A stretch of DNA of 64,000 nucleotides from Aradus depressus (GCA_963662175.1 OY759223.1:3319549-3383548), one strand, 5' to 3'. Positions 38,401 through 53,400 are shown, counted from the first letter of the stretch. Notes: a model not told the origin generated them from the letters alone. Numbers and translations are program-made.

Positions 38401-41400
38401 AACCTAAATTTTGGTTCACCTAGGGTAAGGCGTATTTAACGAGTATCTGACATCGTACAGGCTCGGGACCGTCGCTTAACGTCCCATGCTTAAGTTTATT
38501 TTACCTACCAAATAAAATAAACCAAGGACCTCGGCTGGGTTTCGAACCCATGATCTTGAGCTCATTGAGCATACCACTACATGCATACCACTGAGCTACC
38601 GGCGCCCTGAATAAAGCTTTATGTATTTATAATAAAAAGAAACAAATAAAATTGAAGAGCAATACATATTATTTATACAACTTATGAGAATAAGAATTTG
38701 ATTTAAAAAAAAAAAAAAAAAGTTATCTAGAACAAATCAACTGAATGAAATTTATATAAATAAATCTTCTGATTTTTATAAAGATTTCTTCTGATTTTTT
38801 CTAATTCGATCTGGCAACACTGTGTGACCTACCGCCCTCTGATACCTGTCAGTTTTGTGTCACTCTGTCTTGTCGTACAGTTTTAAATGATTATAGATAA
38901 AATTAGTGATATTTTGTTTTAAACATTTCTTGAAATTTACAGAAAGAAAGAGCCGCAGTATTTGTTGTGTTCGTTATTGTGACTCATGAACGGGCTTTAA
39001 CTAGGAGGTCATATCGCCTACTACCAGAGGAAAAAACATTCGCCAGCTACATGAAGTACCTACTAGGGGAAATTATGGTTTTAATGGCGGTATCGTACAA
39101 GAAAAATATGTAATAATAAGTGAAAAACATGTTATGTTCCAGATCGGCTGAAGAAACAGTAGGGCCGAATCTAGGGGTGGCAAGTGGGAGTACTCGCCCC
39201 GGGCAATATACCCCGCCAATGGCACCCCCTCCCTCTGGGGTAGCAGGGAAAGGAATACTGTCAACTTACCCGTCGAAGGCGAGTATGTCAGATGAGACGA
39301 ATGCAGACCGGAGACGACTCCTCCTGAACAAGAGGTTGAGTGACTCTCTATAGAAGGCAGCCCTCTGGTTGAAGAGTGGAGTGGCCGGGTCTGCAAGGGC
39401 CGAGACGAAGACATCCCCTTCTGTGATCCGCATTACGCCCCGGTAGGATTTGTCCTGGTTGTCGTCCAGAGAGACGTATTTATCTGAAAAAACAACAAAA
39501 ATAATTTTCAATAAAAATAAGAAAAATATATACAAAAACAACTGTTGAGCTCCGAGACGCCCCAGAACACCCCCGCATGGTACTGTCCTCATTGTTACAA
39601 CTAAATGGAGGTACAGGTCGGATGTACCTCCCGGATCTGCCTAGTTTCTGACGTACCTAGTACTTGACCTTAAAATTGTTTTAAATTAATGTATTGTGGT
39701 AATAAAAGAAGCGGGTTTAAGTGTTAAGTGTTAAACTTAAATAAATAAAAATATAAATAATAATTAATATAATTGAATTAATAATAATGAAATAAACAAA
39801 AATAAATTACCACATTTCCTGTAGAAATTTTATCTCTTTTCTTTCACTAAATTTTGATTTCTACAGTAGTTTTTCAAAAAGGGGCCCTTAAAAAATTATC
39901 AAAAGTTCAAGACGCAATTTTTAAGAAAGTGCATGTATTAAAAAAAATTTTTCAATTAACAAACTTTTCACTTTGATTTCTAAAGAGATGCCATTTTTGA
40001 TAATTTCAAATAATATAAAATCTAATCCAAAGGTTTTCAAATAATCTTACTGGGCCAACAGGGAAAATGAATAGAACAGAATTTATGAGAACAAATATCG
40101 GGTTTATTTTCTTAATCAACTACATTATAAACTAAAGAAAACTAAACATTAAAACAAACAAAAATCAAAGGAAAAAATCTTAAAAACTAAATTTTTAAAA
40201 CGAATTCATTCTTTTTTTGTTTTATATTTTGGCCATTTTTAAAATTTAAGTTATCTTTTTCTGGGCATATATCCTGTACATATAAACAAATAAAAGTACC
40301 TTCTTTTTGGAACAATTTCACCGTCAATTCACTTCTATTTAGTTCATTGCAACTTAAGCCTAAACACCACTGTCCACACTCAGATCGTCGCCATTCTCAC
40401 ATAGGCCTCGACTCGTCTCTCCACACACTAAAAAAACAGCTGATGACCATGTTTTTTTTTTCATTTGTTTTAAAAAGAAATTTGCTTTTTATATAAAAAT
40501 AAATATAATTAATTTTTTAATGTTTATATTTATAATTTAATATTTTCAATGTGTATATTATTTTTATACATCACAGTATAGTTGTACTTCCCCAGCTCTA
40601 CGAAGTATAGGGGAAGTTATTTAACGCTCGAAAATTCGATGCGGAGTTTTCAAAGGAATCCAACTTCCAGATTCCAAATAAGAAAAAAACATTCTGTCTT
40701 TCTATGTGTCTGTGAACACAATAACTCCCGATACAATGAATGTACCGACATAACATTTTATATGTGAATCTAGACGACTCCAATTGTTTTTCAGCCAAAT
40801 CGACCAAAGAGAAGGAGGGAAGTTTAAGAGAAAACCTCTAATAACTGCCGATAGAATAAATGTGTTGACACGAAATTTTATATGTGGGACCAAAACCATA
40901 TAAGAACAAAACTTATCAATTTTCAGCGGGATCGGCAGAAGTGAAGGAGAGGATCAGAGGGGGCTTAACTCAAGAATCCCAATAACTGCCGGTGTTATGA
41001 ATGTATCGATATGAAGTTTCATATTTAAAGTCAAAACCCAATTAGGACCTAACCTATCAGATTTCAGCAATATCGGCTGAAGGGAAGGGAAGTTAATTTA
41101 AAAACCCTAATAACTGCCGATGTAATTAATTTATCGACATAAAATTTAGTACGAGGATTTAAGATGTAAGTCAACTGTTGAATATTACCGCAAACGGTCG
41201 ACTGGTTATGGCGGGAGAGCGAAAAATTTATTTGTTCTGGGGAAGTACTGTTATAAATAACTCTGTGTAAATTATCCAGACTACTTTACTAGTACCAAAA
41301 AAAAATATCAAAATGTCCTCCGACTTGAATTACTGAAATTTAAAAATATTAATTATTATGTCCCGACATTGGTACTTACCACAAAGGCGCTCATCCGTAA

Positions 41401-44400
41401 GGTCCATAAGTTTTGAGAATTTGAGATTTGCTTTTAAAGAGATAATGAGGGAATGATTTAAAAAAATACTTTTACTACTTTAATGAAAAAATTGTTTACA
41501 TGTTATAATTTTTTTAAATCATTCCCTCATTATCTCTTTAAAAGCAAATCTCAAATTCTCGAAACTTATGGACCTTACGGATGAGCGCCTTTGTGGTAAG
41601 TACCAATGTCGGGACATAATAATTAATATTTTTAAATTTCAGTAATCAAGTCGGAGGACATTTTGATATTTTTTTTTTGGTACTAGTAAGTAGTCTGGAT
41701 AATTTACACAGAGTTTTTTTTTTATTAAGATCTTTACTCAACTATTTTGATTTATTATTTTAAGTTTTAGTTTAATTTTCAAGAATAAATACTTTTTTTT
41801 TTTAGCACAGTACATAGCCGGTGATTCACGCAGGACTTCTTTTTGTTGCGTTATGTAACATTTTTACATTGGGCTTACCCCGATTCTCCTTCGTAGTAGA
41901 GATCAAACCATATATAAGAAACATGTGGAAATGTACTTGCAAGTGTCTTATATCATGGAGGTACCGCCAATATAAATGTCAAAGAGAAGCAAGGAAGGTG
42001 TGAGTTACATCAGTGAAGAGGTAATACCGTGAAATGTCACAAAAGGTATCTTTAGGTTGATCCATGACCAAAGGCCAACAGGCAGCCTATCTTGTACAAC
42101 CACTAAAGGTTAGCTACACCAACACTAAGTGCAGGGGGTGCCACCAGCTCGATAGTGCACCTTGCTTTTGTGCAACATAACCCGTCATATCTGTAGAGGG
42201 AGCTCGGGATCTGATTAGTGCTCAAGTGAGGTTAACGCTGGCTGGGGGGCGAGCAACGTGTGGCGATCGATGGACAACCCAGCCCGTCACATCGCTTTTT
42301 TCTGCTCCCGCCAGGAGGCGACAAACCGGCTGAGCGCTAGGTAGCCGGTCTCCGTCACCAGCTGTCGCAGATCTAGTCCCAGGTATGATCCGATCCCGCG
42401 AATCAACTTCATCCTGGTCTGGTCATACAGCGGGCAACCAAGGACGAGATGTTCTGATGTCTCGATGCTCCCCACATGAACAGTTTATCAGGTCACGGAA
42501 ACTCTTTCTCTTTAGGAGGAAAAACAACCCAAACTGTCTGGGACATCCAGTGGTCAGGCTGTACCCACGAGTCGAGGCGCATCCGGACATCCGGAAAGTA
42601 TGCATAAGTCGTTCGGCCATCCCAACTTCGTGACCAATGTTATTGCCATTTTCCCACTATCCATTCCTGGACAATGTCCTTGCAACCCTCTGGTCTGGAC
42701 TGTCCGCTCACCTTCTGCTCCAGGGCTAGGCATAAGGGCTCATCAATATTTGCTCTTAAAGGCATATTCAGTCTGCAGTAATATGAGGCAACAGCACCAT
42801 CCAAGACCAAATCTATGGGTGAAGCTCCGGCCAATACCTGAAACGCAGCCGTAGAGACAGTTCGATAAGCTCCGCTAAGGTAGTTGAAAGTGGCTGTTGT
42901 CCTTTCTTTAATGGCTACCACGTGCGGCGTCACTTTCAGGCCAGGCGCGATTCGCACCCTTAAGTACGTAAACACAGCCGGGCTCTCAATGTGCCGTCCT
43001 TGGATCGTTAAAGTCAGAGGGTGTCGTGGTTTTACTAGGTGAAAGGGCTTAAGAACCCAGACCGCCACTGGATACAAACTTATTAACATATACAAGTGAT
43101 GAAGACAAAAGCCCACCATTCCTATAACAGTGACTATGGTCGACGTGGGTCTGCAGCCCACACTTCAGCCTCTAACGCCTACCACCTTCTCATGAAAACG
43201 AGTTTTTTTATAGATATTTTTTTTGACTGAGCAAAGCGAGGTCTTTCCTTTTGAGTCTGAAGCCTTAGTATCTATTCGTATTTGTGTTATCCCATATCTG
43301 TCGCTTCTGGTCGCAGGTTTACACCAAATTGTGCATGAATGTTCACCGGACGGAAATCTATAGTTTTCGTTTAAACTTTTGATTTGAATAAATTCTACTA
43401 TCAGTGTTGTCATATTGTATATAATTCTGGACGAATTGCGATGAATTGAAAAAAGGAGGAATTAAAAAATTGATTCGATAGCAATTCAACGGTGAATCAT
43501 GGGCGATGTAATTTGCGAAATATTGAAGTAAGTTTTCGGTGATCATCTGAAAGCAATCTATCTACTGATTTGGATGTGTGGACAGTTATTTAGTCAATTT
43601 CCTTGAAAATTGATTAGGTCCTGGATCCGTATCCAATACAGAAATTACTAATTAAAGACTAAAACCAAATGATTGTCATTAAAGAGAAGAAAGCGCTTCG
43701 CTTCATCTGTCCACAAATTGCTAATTTCGTTTTGTTATCCACCCTCTCCATACCTTTGAAATTCGCTTTCGACTGTAAAAAGTAATTGGAAGTCGGACCA
43801 AATACGAAAAAAACATAAATCGATTATCCGACTGAGAAGAGCGAGTAACGCATCGTGACAGACCTAAGGTTCATTTAACTTTTTATTTTAATGATAACCT
43901 GAAAGTCAATTAAGTAGGTAATATGGCAAAAGGGATTATAGAGATTAGACTTTGTTAATCCAATCAGTAAGTGTATTACTTTAGTAGTAATGACTAATCT
44001 CTCTGTTACTATCACTAGCTTGTCTATACATAGCGGATAGTTCAAAGTAACTATGGTAACGTTCATCAATAGAGAATAGTGTCAAGAAGTTAATTGAGTT
44101 TATTTATTACATGTCTTGATGAGCTGAACAGCTGTACGCTGTGGGATGGTAAGGTTAGGATTAATGATAGCCACCTCAACACGCATGTATCAGTCTCCTC
44201 AGCACATCATCTGGGTTACAATAGTCTGTAAGGTGAAACATGTTAGAAGTTTGGCTGCGCACGAAGGATCTGTACGTTAACATTTTCTATAAGGCCTCAG
44301 ACAGGGGAAATTGAATTTTTCTAGTATTATAATTTATGGATTTGGGAAAATGTGGAAGACGACATTATCTAAAGAGATCAAGCAATTGATGTCTCAAAGT

Positions 44401-47400
44401 TCACGACTTGTATAATATACAATAAACACGGTTATCTACCAACATCTGCAAAGATCTCGTATGGGGAGGGTAACAGAAACGCTAGAGATCCATCAAGAAT
44501 TAAATGAGACTAGCGCCAACGGCAGACAAACAAACCTCCATAGACGGAACGAGAGTTGTATGTATTACTAATGCATTACTCTTTATGTTTGCTTGATATT
44601 TGTATTGTTGCTGTGGAATTTGTGAATTTCACAGTTTGTTACTACTGCTGAACACAAAATGCATTAATCTTTGTTTGCATATAAATAGTTTGTACTATAA
44701 TGCCAAATCTCACACAAGATAAAATTTACTATCAAATTTGGGGGCATTCCGAAAAAAAAAAAAATTGTACGTGCTCTGATTCTTGACAATAGCCTTGTTC
44801 GGGTCGCAGAACTAGTTCAAACAGTGTTGCACATTGGGGAACACGTGTTGGCATTCAGTCCATAGGTACGAGACGAACCCAAGTTAAGGGGTTTCCAATA
44901 TGGCCGACCTCTTCACCCAAAGGTAAAAAAATCTCTCGTGACCCAGTCAAAATGTTCGTAAGTAATTCTTGTATCATTGTTCTCAGTTGACAAAAGAAAA
45001 AAAAAAAAATGGTCATCTGACAACATGGCTGTTACATCACGTACATGGATAAAAACACTTTCATATGTAAGTAACAGTTAGGGTGAGTGAATGATGGAGT
45101 GATGAAGGGGTTAAAAACACTTGAATGAAACTTGCACAAGAGGGTTCGAAACCCCGACGAGGTCCTTAGCTTTTTTATCTAGGCGGTGAAAAAACCTTGA
45201 GCACACCGTCCTTTAGATGGGACGTTAAGCGATGGTCCCGAGCCTGCACGATGTCAGGCACCCGTTAAAGACCCCTATCCTAGGTGAGTAAAAATTTAGA
45301 GTGGACAAAATTTAGAACTCCGATAGTAGAATCGGGCTCATGGTCACCAGAGTGACGAAAGAGCGTTCAGGTAGTAGGCAATATGACCTCACTGTTTAAG
45401 CCCGGGCATGAGTCACAATAACTAATTTCAGGCCATTTTTGTTAAAGTTTCTCATAATACGTTTATAACAAGACATCAAATATCATTTTATTGACATAAT
45501 TATTTTAGACACGAAAATCTTAGACAAGAAAAAATAAGTTTTGAAAATGCCCGAATGGGCGAAACATCTGACTTGTAAATATAAGCATATTTGGGAGATC
45601 GTAAGACTAAATAAATGCTTTATATCAACCATCTTAATCTAGTTGAAAATGAACTTAAATCCGTGCAAAAACATTAGTCAGTCTACTGTCTCGGTTTTAT
45701 AGAGTTATAGATGTTCGCGTCACTTTACGAATGTTGCACTACACTTCTTCTGCAAGTTCATGCGACCCGAACAAATTAGGGAAGATTTAGAAAGATATGA
45801 GGGACCAACTTTTGCAGTCGAATTTCAATGTTAATCATTCGAAAACAAAATGTTACTGATTAAACTGCTTAAAAAATGTCATTTTTTTAAAATAAAAAGG
45901 AATGAAAAAATATAATTTTTGGGATAAAGTACACCAAACTAGATATAAATAAATAAGTGTGCTCTACGGTTTAACTTGGACCAACCCTATGAGTAGTTGC
46001 CAATGAGGCCACTAGGCAGAGCTATTGCGGCTTTTATGCAGTTATTTTCTCTTGTATATGTTGTTTTTCAACGGAGTGTAAAATTTCACTTGAATGGCTT
46101 CGAACGTTTCACTTAGAAGAATACAGAAGATGTAAACGCGTTATTAAGGTTGTGTTTTACGATCCTGGACCCAGGGAACTTTACACTCTACATAAGACAT
46201 GCAAATCAGTGATAGACAGTCGAAGGGAGGGAGGCGAGTGACTCACCAGGTTCCTGGTGACCTATAATCCCACTTGGGGGGCAGATTTGTGACCTTTCTA
46301 CCGGTTCTCCAGCTAAGCTTTCTCCAGGCTTCTTTGGCCACACTCCAGCCTGCTGGATCGTACATGTAGCCAATCTACGTCTCTACATTTGCACTTCCTC
46401 CCAGCCATTTATGGCAGGGAAGGTGGAGATCAGGGGGAGGGTAGAAAACAACCAATAACACCTTTTTCGAGTGAATATCACGTTTCGGAAATTGTATTGC
46501 TTCTTCATCAGCTGAGAGCCATTGATAACACCGCCTAAAATTATTGTATAATACCCATTTTTCATCACAAATGATTATTCTGTCTAAAAATGAATCATTT
46601 TTTAATCGAGAAGCTAGAGATGAAGATGTTGTTAATCGAATCATCTTATTGGCATCCGATTACTTGTGAGGGCTCCATTTGTCAAGCTTTTTTAGTTTTC
46701 TCATTTGATGTAGGCATCTCCAGGCTGTTGCTTCTGAAATATCTTGTCTGTTACCTATTTCCGAACATGTTTGACGTGGATCCGACTCCATTAATTCCTG
46801 AAAACTTGCTGTTCTTCGGCAACTTGAGGTCTTCCAGGAGGAGCCCCGTCTTCGAGCGTTTCGTCGCCTTGACGAAATTTGGAAAACCAAAATTGAGCTT
46901 TACGCTCAGAGACAGCCTTCTCACCAAACACGAAGCATATTTTTCTAGCGGCCACAGTAGCTTTTAAGCCGAGTTTAAACTCATAAAGTAAAATCGACCT
47001 AATTTGAATTTCAATGCAAACCATTTTAATAAATTCGTTTGAAAGTCTAGCAGTGACTGGATTAAAATATGTTTTCACAGATAGTAAACAATGCTGTTTG
47101 CATCAGCGAAGGTCGCATTGGAATTAGAATCATAACAAAGACTCTACAGTCAAAATAAACATTCCTTTATAAAAAAACGACAGCATTTTTGAAAGGACTA
47201 TACATATATATATGTGTTTTTTGGTAGGGCTGATGTGTTCACCTAGAGACCCGGGATTTTTGCGTGCCTGCTACCAGGATTTTCGAAATTAATATTTGTA
47301 AAGTGTGGGCGCTGTACTCACATGTAATATAGAGAGAGATGATGGCCAGTAGAAGTGTAATGATGATTCCAGCAGCCACGTAGCAAGTACAGCGATACTG

Positions 47401-50400
47401 TCCTCCAAGTTTTCGGGTGAAGCGGATGTCACTGTCTGAGGAGAGGATAGAACTGGGAGTGTCGGAGCGAGCATAGGGTCGGGTGCTCACTGAGCTCACC
47501 GACATCTGCAACATACACACAACATTAACATTCATTTATTTATACATATTCCGAAAAAAATAAGTTAATACAGTAGAACCTCTTTAAGTCGAACCTCGAT
47601 AAATGCAAAACCTCCAAAACTCGAAAAAAAGTTTGTTCCTTTCCCTTCAAGCCCCAAAATCTCCATTATTCGAAATGTCAGCCCTCTATTAGTCGAAATA
47701 ATCAGTGAGTCCCTACAAGCCATTTTGGTACATATTTTCCCTCTATAACTCGAAAAAATAAATTGGACCTCTGTATCTCGAACATAGCAATGTTTTATTT
47801 TACAACCTTTACAACTCGATTATTTGAAACTTATTACCTCTATAGCTCGAAGGAAAATAAGTTACCGACTTTAAGAATTTGCCGACAATGTACACCATTG
47901 TTTCTTAGAAAACAATTTAGGAGTATACAATAAATAGGATTACCAATTATCTAAAGCAAAAAAAAATTACTGACTTTTTTTAATACCTACATATACTACG
48001 TATTTTTTATTTTAAGGATGTTTTGAAATAATGTTGATTTATAATAAATATAAATATGTTTGTTACCTCTGTAACTTGAATTTTTATTTATTTCACCTCT
48101 CTAACTCAAAATTAGTTAGAATGAATCTTAACCTCTACAAGTCGAATCAAAATCCGCCTTTTTCTTCATTTTACAGGAGGCAACTTTTTCCGCACTATAG
48201 CGGTTCGGAAAAAAAAATTATATTTTTTCGACCCACCCTAGTGTACACATCCATATTTCCCTCAGTCATTTTGAGATTTTCCGTTCAGATTTATATTGCC
48301 AGTTGCTATTCAGTTTGGGCGAAGCTAATGAGTTGTTACTCTTCACTACTAAAATAATATGACAATTATTTACATTGAAAAACAAAGGGGCTTCAAGGGT
48401 TAGGGGGGAGAGGCTTAGCCTTATAAACATTTGATCTTAAACTCCAAGTCTTTAGCTGTAATAGAGGCCGAGATCCTACACAGACTCTAATGAAACCTGA
48501 ATATCTTGGAGACGGCATACCCGATCTCCAAACATGGCTAAGAACCATCTCGAAAATAGCAACTTTTGAAACGAAAAAAATCGCTTTGAAATCGGTTCAG
48601 CCTACGATGCCAGAGACAGACAGACATACCCACACACACACACAGACACAAAGGCTTTAAAACTGATAACACCCCTTCTTTCATGTCGGGGGTTAAAAAC
48701 AATGTTTAAACGCTAAAGTGACGAAAAAAAAAGTAGAAAGCATTCAAAAATCAAATTCAAATATTTTAATTAAAATTAAATTATCAACTATGTTTACAAA
48801 AATAACAGGTTGAGCATAAAAAGGGGAAAGAAACAAAAAAAAAAACTAAGTCGTTTGGATTTTGTAAGCAGTTTGTTCACAATGTAGACTAAATATATCA
48901 AGTAGCAGTCTGCTAATTTTGAAAGTAAATAACAGTTGGAAAATAACAGGTTGCTAAATATCTACTCTCCACTTGCAGACAGAAGAGAGAATCTAGTTAT
49001 CAAGTCTGCAGTGGTGTCACCTGTGGAGCCTCACAGATGGTTACCAGTGAATAAAACTTGGAGAAACCTGTGTTTCCGTTAACCTGTTCACCGCTTCACG
49101 AAGACCCCTCAGTTTAAAAAAAAAACAAAAAAAACAATAGGTTAGGTTTTTATGACACATGCCCGGGCTTTAACTACGAGGTCATATCGCCTACTACCAG
49201 AGCGCTCTTTCGTCACTCTGGTGGACATGAGCCCGACTCTACTATGGGAGTCCTAAATTTTGTCTACCCTAAATTTTTATTCACCTAAGGGCAGTGGTAT
49301 TTAACGAGTACCTGACATCGTACAGGCTCGAGACCATCGCTTAACGTCCCATCCGAAGGACGGCGTGCTTAAGTTTATTTTACCTCCCAGATAAAATAAA
49401 CTAAGGGCCTCGGTCGGGTTACGAACACATGTTCTTGAGCTCAGAAGTCAAGCACGCATACCACTGAGCTACCGGCGCCCTCTAAGAAAACAATATACTT
49501 TCCCAGAATCAATCAATTAACGTTTCGCTCTCCTCCAAAACCAGTCGACCTCCTGCGCTAATATTCAACAGTTGACTTACATTGGGGCTCCTAAATCCTC
49601 ATACTAAATGTTGTGTCGATAAATTCATTACGTTGGCTGTTATTAGGGTTTTTGAGTTAAGCCTCCTCTCTCGTTTGGCTATCACGGAAAATTGATAGGT
49701 GTTGTCCTTACGGAGTGCAGGACACATAAATAAAATTTGGAGGGGAAGAGTGAGGGAGGGGGGGGGGGGGGGGGACTAATATACTATATCACAATTTAAT
49801 CAGAAAAATAATTAAATAATATATCTCAATATTAACCTATTAACTAAGTCTCAATAATAACCTATTACCTATATCACAATTAAAAACTAAAAAACAGACT
49901 ACTAGATCAGCGTAAACTGGAAAAAAAACATATTGCACCCCTAACATTAGATTATTAATAGTGAACAGAGCATAATAATAGTTAGCCAAGTCTATCTTGG
50001 AAGTTTCAAATTGAGGAAGGGGGAATGATTTAAATCAGTTTGTTCGTTGAGTAGTTTGTAATGTGTGTCTTTGTTCTATTTGTTGATTTCCATGGCTTCT
50101 AACAGAGATAACTCCCTTCCTTTAGAAGCCAAGTGTAATATGTTGGGTTTATGTGGGTCTTTGGGTTGATGCTCTGTTTCTGTGAGATGTCTGTAGAAGG
50201 TGGAGTTATTGGAGGCTATCTGTTTGAGGTGTTCTTTGTATCTTATGTTAAAGGTCCTTCCTGTGTGTCCAATGTATATAGCATTGCAATCATTGCATGG
50301 AATACCAGTAAAACCACTGAAGTTCATTGATGTATTCCCAGCAAAGTCTGGAGTTTACACAACAGATGGGCAGCTTTAAACTAGCCATTGTTGCGTACCC

Positions 50401-53400
50401 TCCAGGTTAGAAGGTAACGTTACACAATTTAGTTTCCCACATTCAAAATGAAAGATATCGTAAGTAACATTGGCTAGACGTAAGTAACAGTTGCCAAAAA
50501 AACGTATTGGCACATCAACGTATCATTGTATAAATCTCATTAGAATCAAACTTAGATCTCATTAGATTTTCACCGAAATCGAAGAAAATTGGGACCAATT
50601 TATTTTGTGGGCTGATTTAATCACAAATTTCTTCAATTAAAAGTTGTAAAAGAAACTAAAAGGCTTTTTTTTTTTTTTTTTTTTCGAAAGCTCTCGGATT
50701 TGTCTTAACTCTTAATCCTATAGGAAAATTGAATCTTACTTTTTTTTTTACAAACATATATTTACAACTGTGTACAAATAAATTTTATTTGTACACAGTT
50801 GTAAATATATGTTTGTAAAAAAAAAGAAAAAAAAGTAAGATTCAATTTTCCTATAGGATTAAGAGTTAAGACAAATCCGAGAGCTTTCGAAAAAAAAAAA
50901 AAAAGCCTTTTAGTTTCTTTTACAACTTTTAATTGAAGAAATTTGTGATTAAATAAGCCCACAAAATAAATTGGTCCCGATTTTAGTTGTATTTAATACA
51001 ACAAGCAAATGTGCTAAAAGAGAGATAATGGCAATGTCAAGGGGGGAGAGAGAAATCACCCAGTGGAGACACTGATTTACTCTCATTTGTAACTAACCAC
51101 TGTCACTGTCACTGCTGCTACTAAGGAGGTCTCTAGGCCATTTACGCTTAAGCCGTCGTTGGGGAAGTATGGCAGAATGGAGGCCACGGACTAGAGGATT
51201 ATTGTGGGAACTAAAATAACTTTTTACACTTGGATTTAGCGACTTCTGTGACAAAAGGTACGTTAAGGTCAATGTGAAGAGTTTTGTTGGAGACGTAATA
51301 AGCAGCATTGGCTATTTTACGAAGGATTTTGGATTGAAAGGATTAGATGCGCTGGAGATTGGAAGCCTTGGCAGAAACCCAGAGTTCAAGTCCGTAAGTC
51401 CACATATGAATCTTACTAAAAATCTTTCTTATGACATATCTGACTATCAACAAGTCCTCAGTTTTAAGAGCGAAAAACGCCATTGACAGTAGTTTTTTTT
51501 TCTCACTAAATCAATTTGTTTATATAATAGAAAGATTTATTTATCTTTGGCAAGAAATAGTAGAGTAACTATTATAATATGAAGAAACTTAAAATGAAAG
51601 TTATTAAAGCAAATGAAAAATGTCAAATGAGAACTATGAAAATATGTTACAAGGAATTCGTGTTCATGTAGTGAAACGTGCCGCTTTCTCGGGTCAGAGA
51701 AAAGATAATGAATAATGGGGCGAAAAGTATGTTTAAATGGGAAAAGCGTGTTTCCTGGGTGGCCTTTGGTGGGGTTAATGTCAGTTCGGTGCAGACATGA
51801 GCAGAGAAACGTTTCGTTTTTATAACTTAACTTCTTTCGAAGATGTAAAGAACACAGTTAAATGGACTTTAGTTATATAACAAATAAATATTTTTGATTT
51901 ATATGTTGTTAATTATAATGACTTATTTATGCCCGGGCTTTAACTACATGGTCATATCGCCTGTTACCAGAGCGTTCTTTCGTCACTCTGGTGGATATGA
52001 GCCCGACTCTACTGTGGGAGTCCTAAATTTTTATTCACCTAGGATAGGGGTCTTGGACGAGTACCTGGCATCGTATAGGTTCGGGATCACCTCTTAACAT
52101 CCTATCCGAAGGACGGTATGCTAATGTTTTTACTATTAATAGTTTGGAAAATAATTATATATATATATACATATATCAACATAACCGTATTACTCTTTAT
52201 TTTTTTCTCTCTCAATCAATATAATTATTTTCGTTTATTTCCCTCTTTAAATTCATATTAATTTCATTTATATATTTTGTACTTTATTCTCACTTACAGT
52301 TTTGTATAGATTTAACAAAATTAATATAAGGTTCCTTTATATTTGTCATTATTGCTTACATGATTTTCAATCTATAATTTTGATAATGTTAATGTTAATA
52401 TTGTAAATGTAATGATCACTGACTCCATTGTGTAGGGTTGATCCATTTAAACAATATGTCTAACTTTAAATTATTAAACAAACACTATACAAATACAAGC
52501 ACCTCACTATTAGTTGAATTATCAAACAAATAAAAAACCTCAATACTTATTTTTTAATAAACCGTCATTATGTTTGTCATTATAGTTTATTACAATATAC
52601 ATGTCCTAATAAAGTGTTATTACACTCCTTAATAAATAGAAACTTTAAAGAAGTGTTACGATATTCATAGCCAATTACAGATATTTATGTTCAATCTTTT
52701 TATAGTGTTTATTTAATAACGAAGTAAGTTAAAACTAGACAATTGTTTTTAAAATAGTCGGGAATAACGGGAGAGTACCAATAAAAGTATACAGTCAAAC
52801 ACAGTGTAAGTAAATAAAACAAACTTATTTTTTGAAATATTGTCTATTCCACTAAAGATATTTATAAAACTACCAGTTTCCGCCTCACACGAACTGCCAT
52901 GAACTGTTCATAACTAGACCTGACGATGTTGCAAGGCCGAAACCGGTAGTTTTCTAAATATATTTAGTGGAATAGACAATATTTCAAAAAATAAGTTTGT
53001 TTTATTTATTTATTACAAATTCCACAATATGTTCGCGTTCCTCAACTTGGAAACACAGTGTACTTTTAATAATTTTTTTTTTTTTTTTTGTGACATTACG
53101 AACTCATAATGGCATATCAGCCATTTACGTCAAGTGGCCAGAACAAATAACATATCCTGTTCCTGCGGGACCCGAGAGGGGTACCCGTAGTGGGGAGCAT
53201 TATCCTGTTCTGTATGAGAACACTGAACATATTTTCGCGTTCTGAGCTGTTTAGAGGACAGAGGATATGTCAAAAGGACATGGTTGGCATCCGCTTCTAC
53301 TTGCTGTTGGCAGGTACAGTATGGTGAAGGTGGAATGTGTATCTTGTGAGGTGAAATGGGAGCCGATTATGGTTAAGACGAATGAGAGTGGATAGGCGTT

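Noticed and set aside
39073..39414. Other frames over exon 3 and similar overlapping frames over exons 4, 6 and 7
   Set aside because: They are shadows of the SEA, Frizzled and LDLa coding exons, without motifs of their own.
45540..45610. Further hammerhead-like core (CCCGAATGGGCGAAAC)
   Set aside because: The CUGANGA half is missing in the needed position.
46230..46374. Minus frame with DPAGWSVAKEAWRKLSWR followed by a GTGAGT donor, considered as an extra corin-like exon
   Set aside because: Phases of exons 2 and 3 already match without it, no acceptor was found, and it continues a transposon-rich stretch after the mariner relic.
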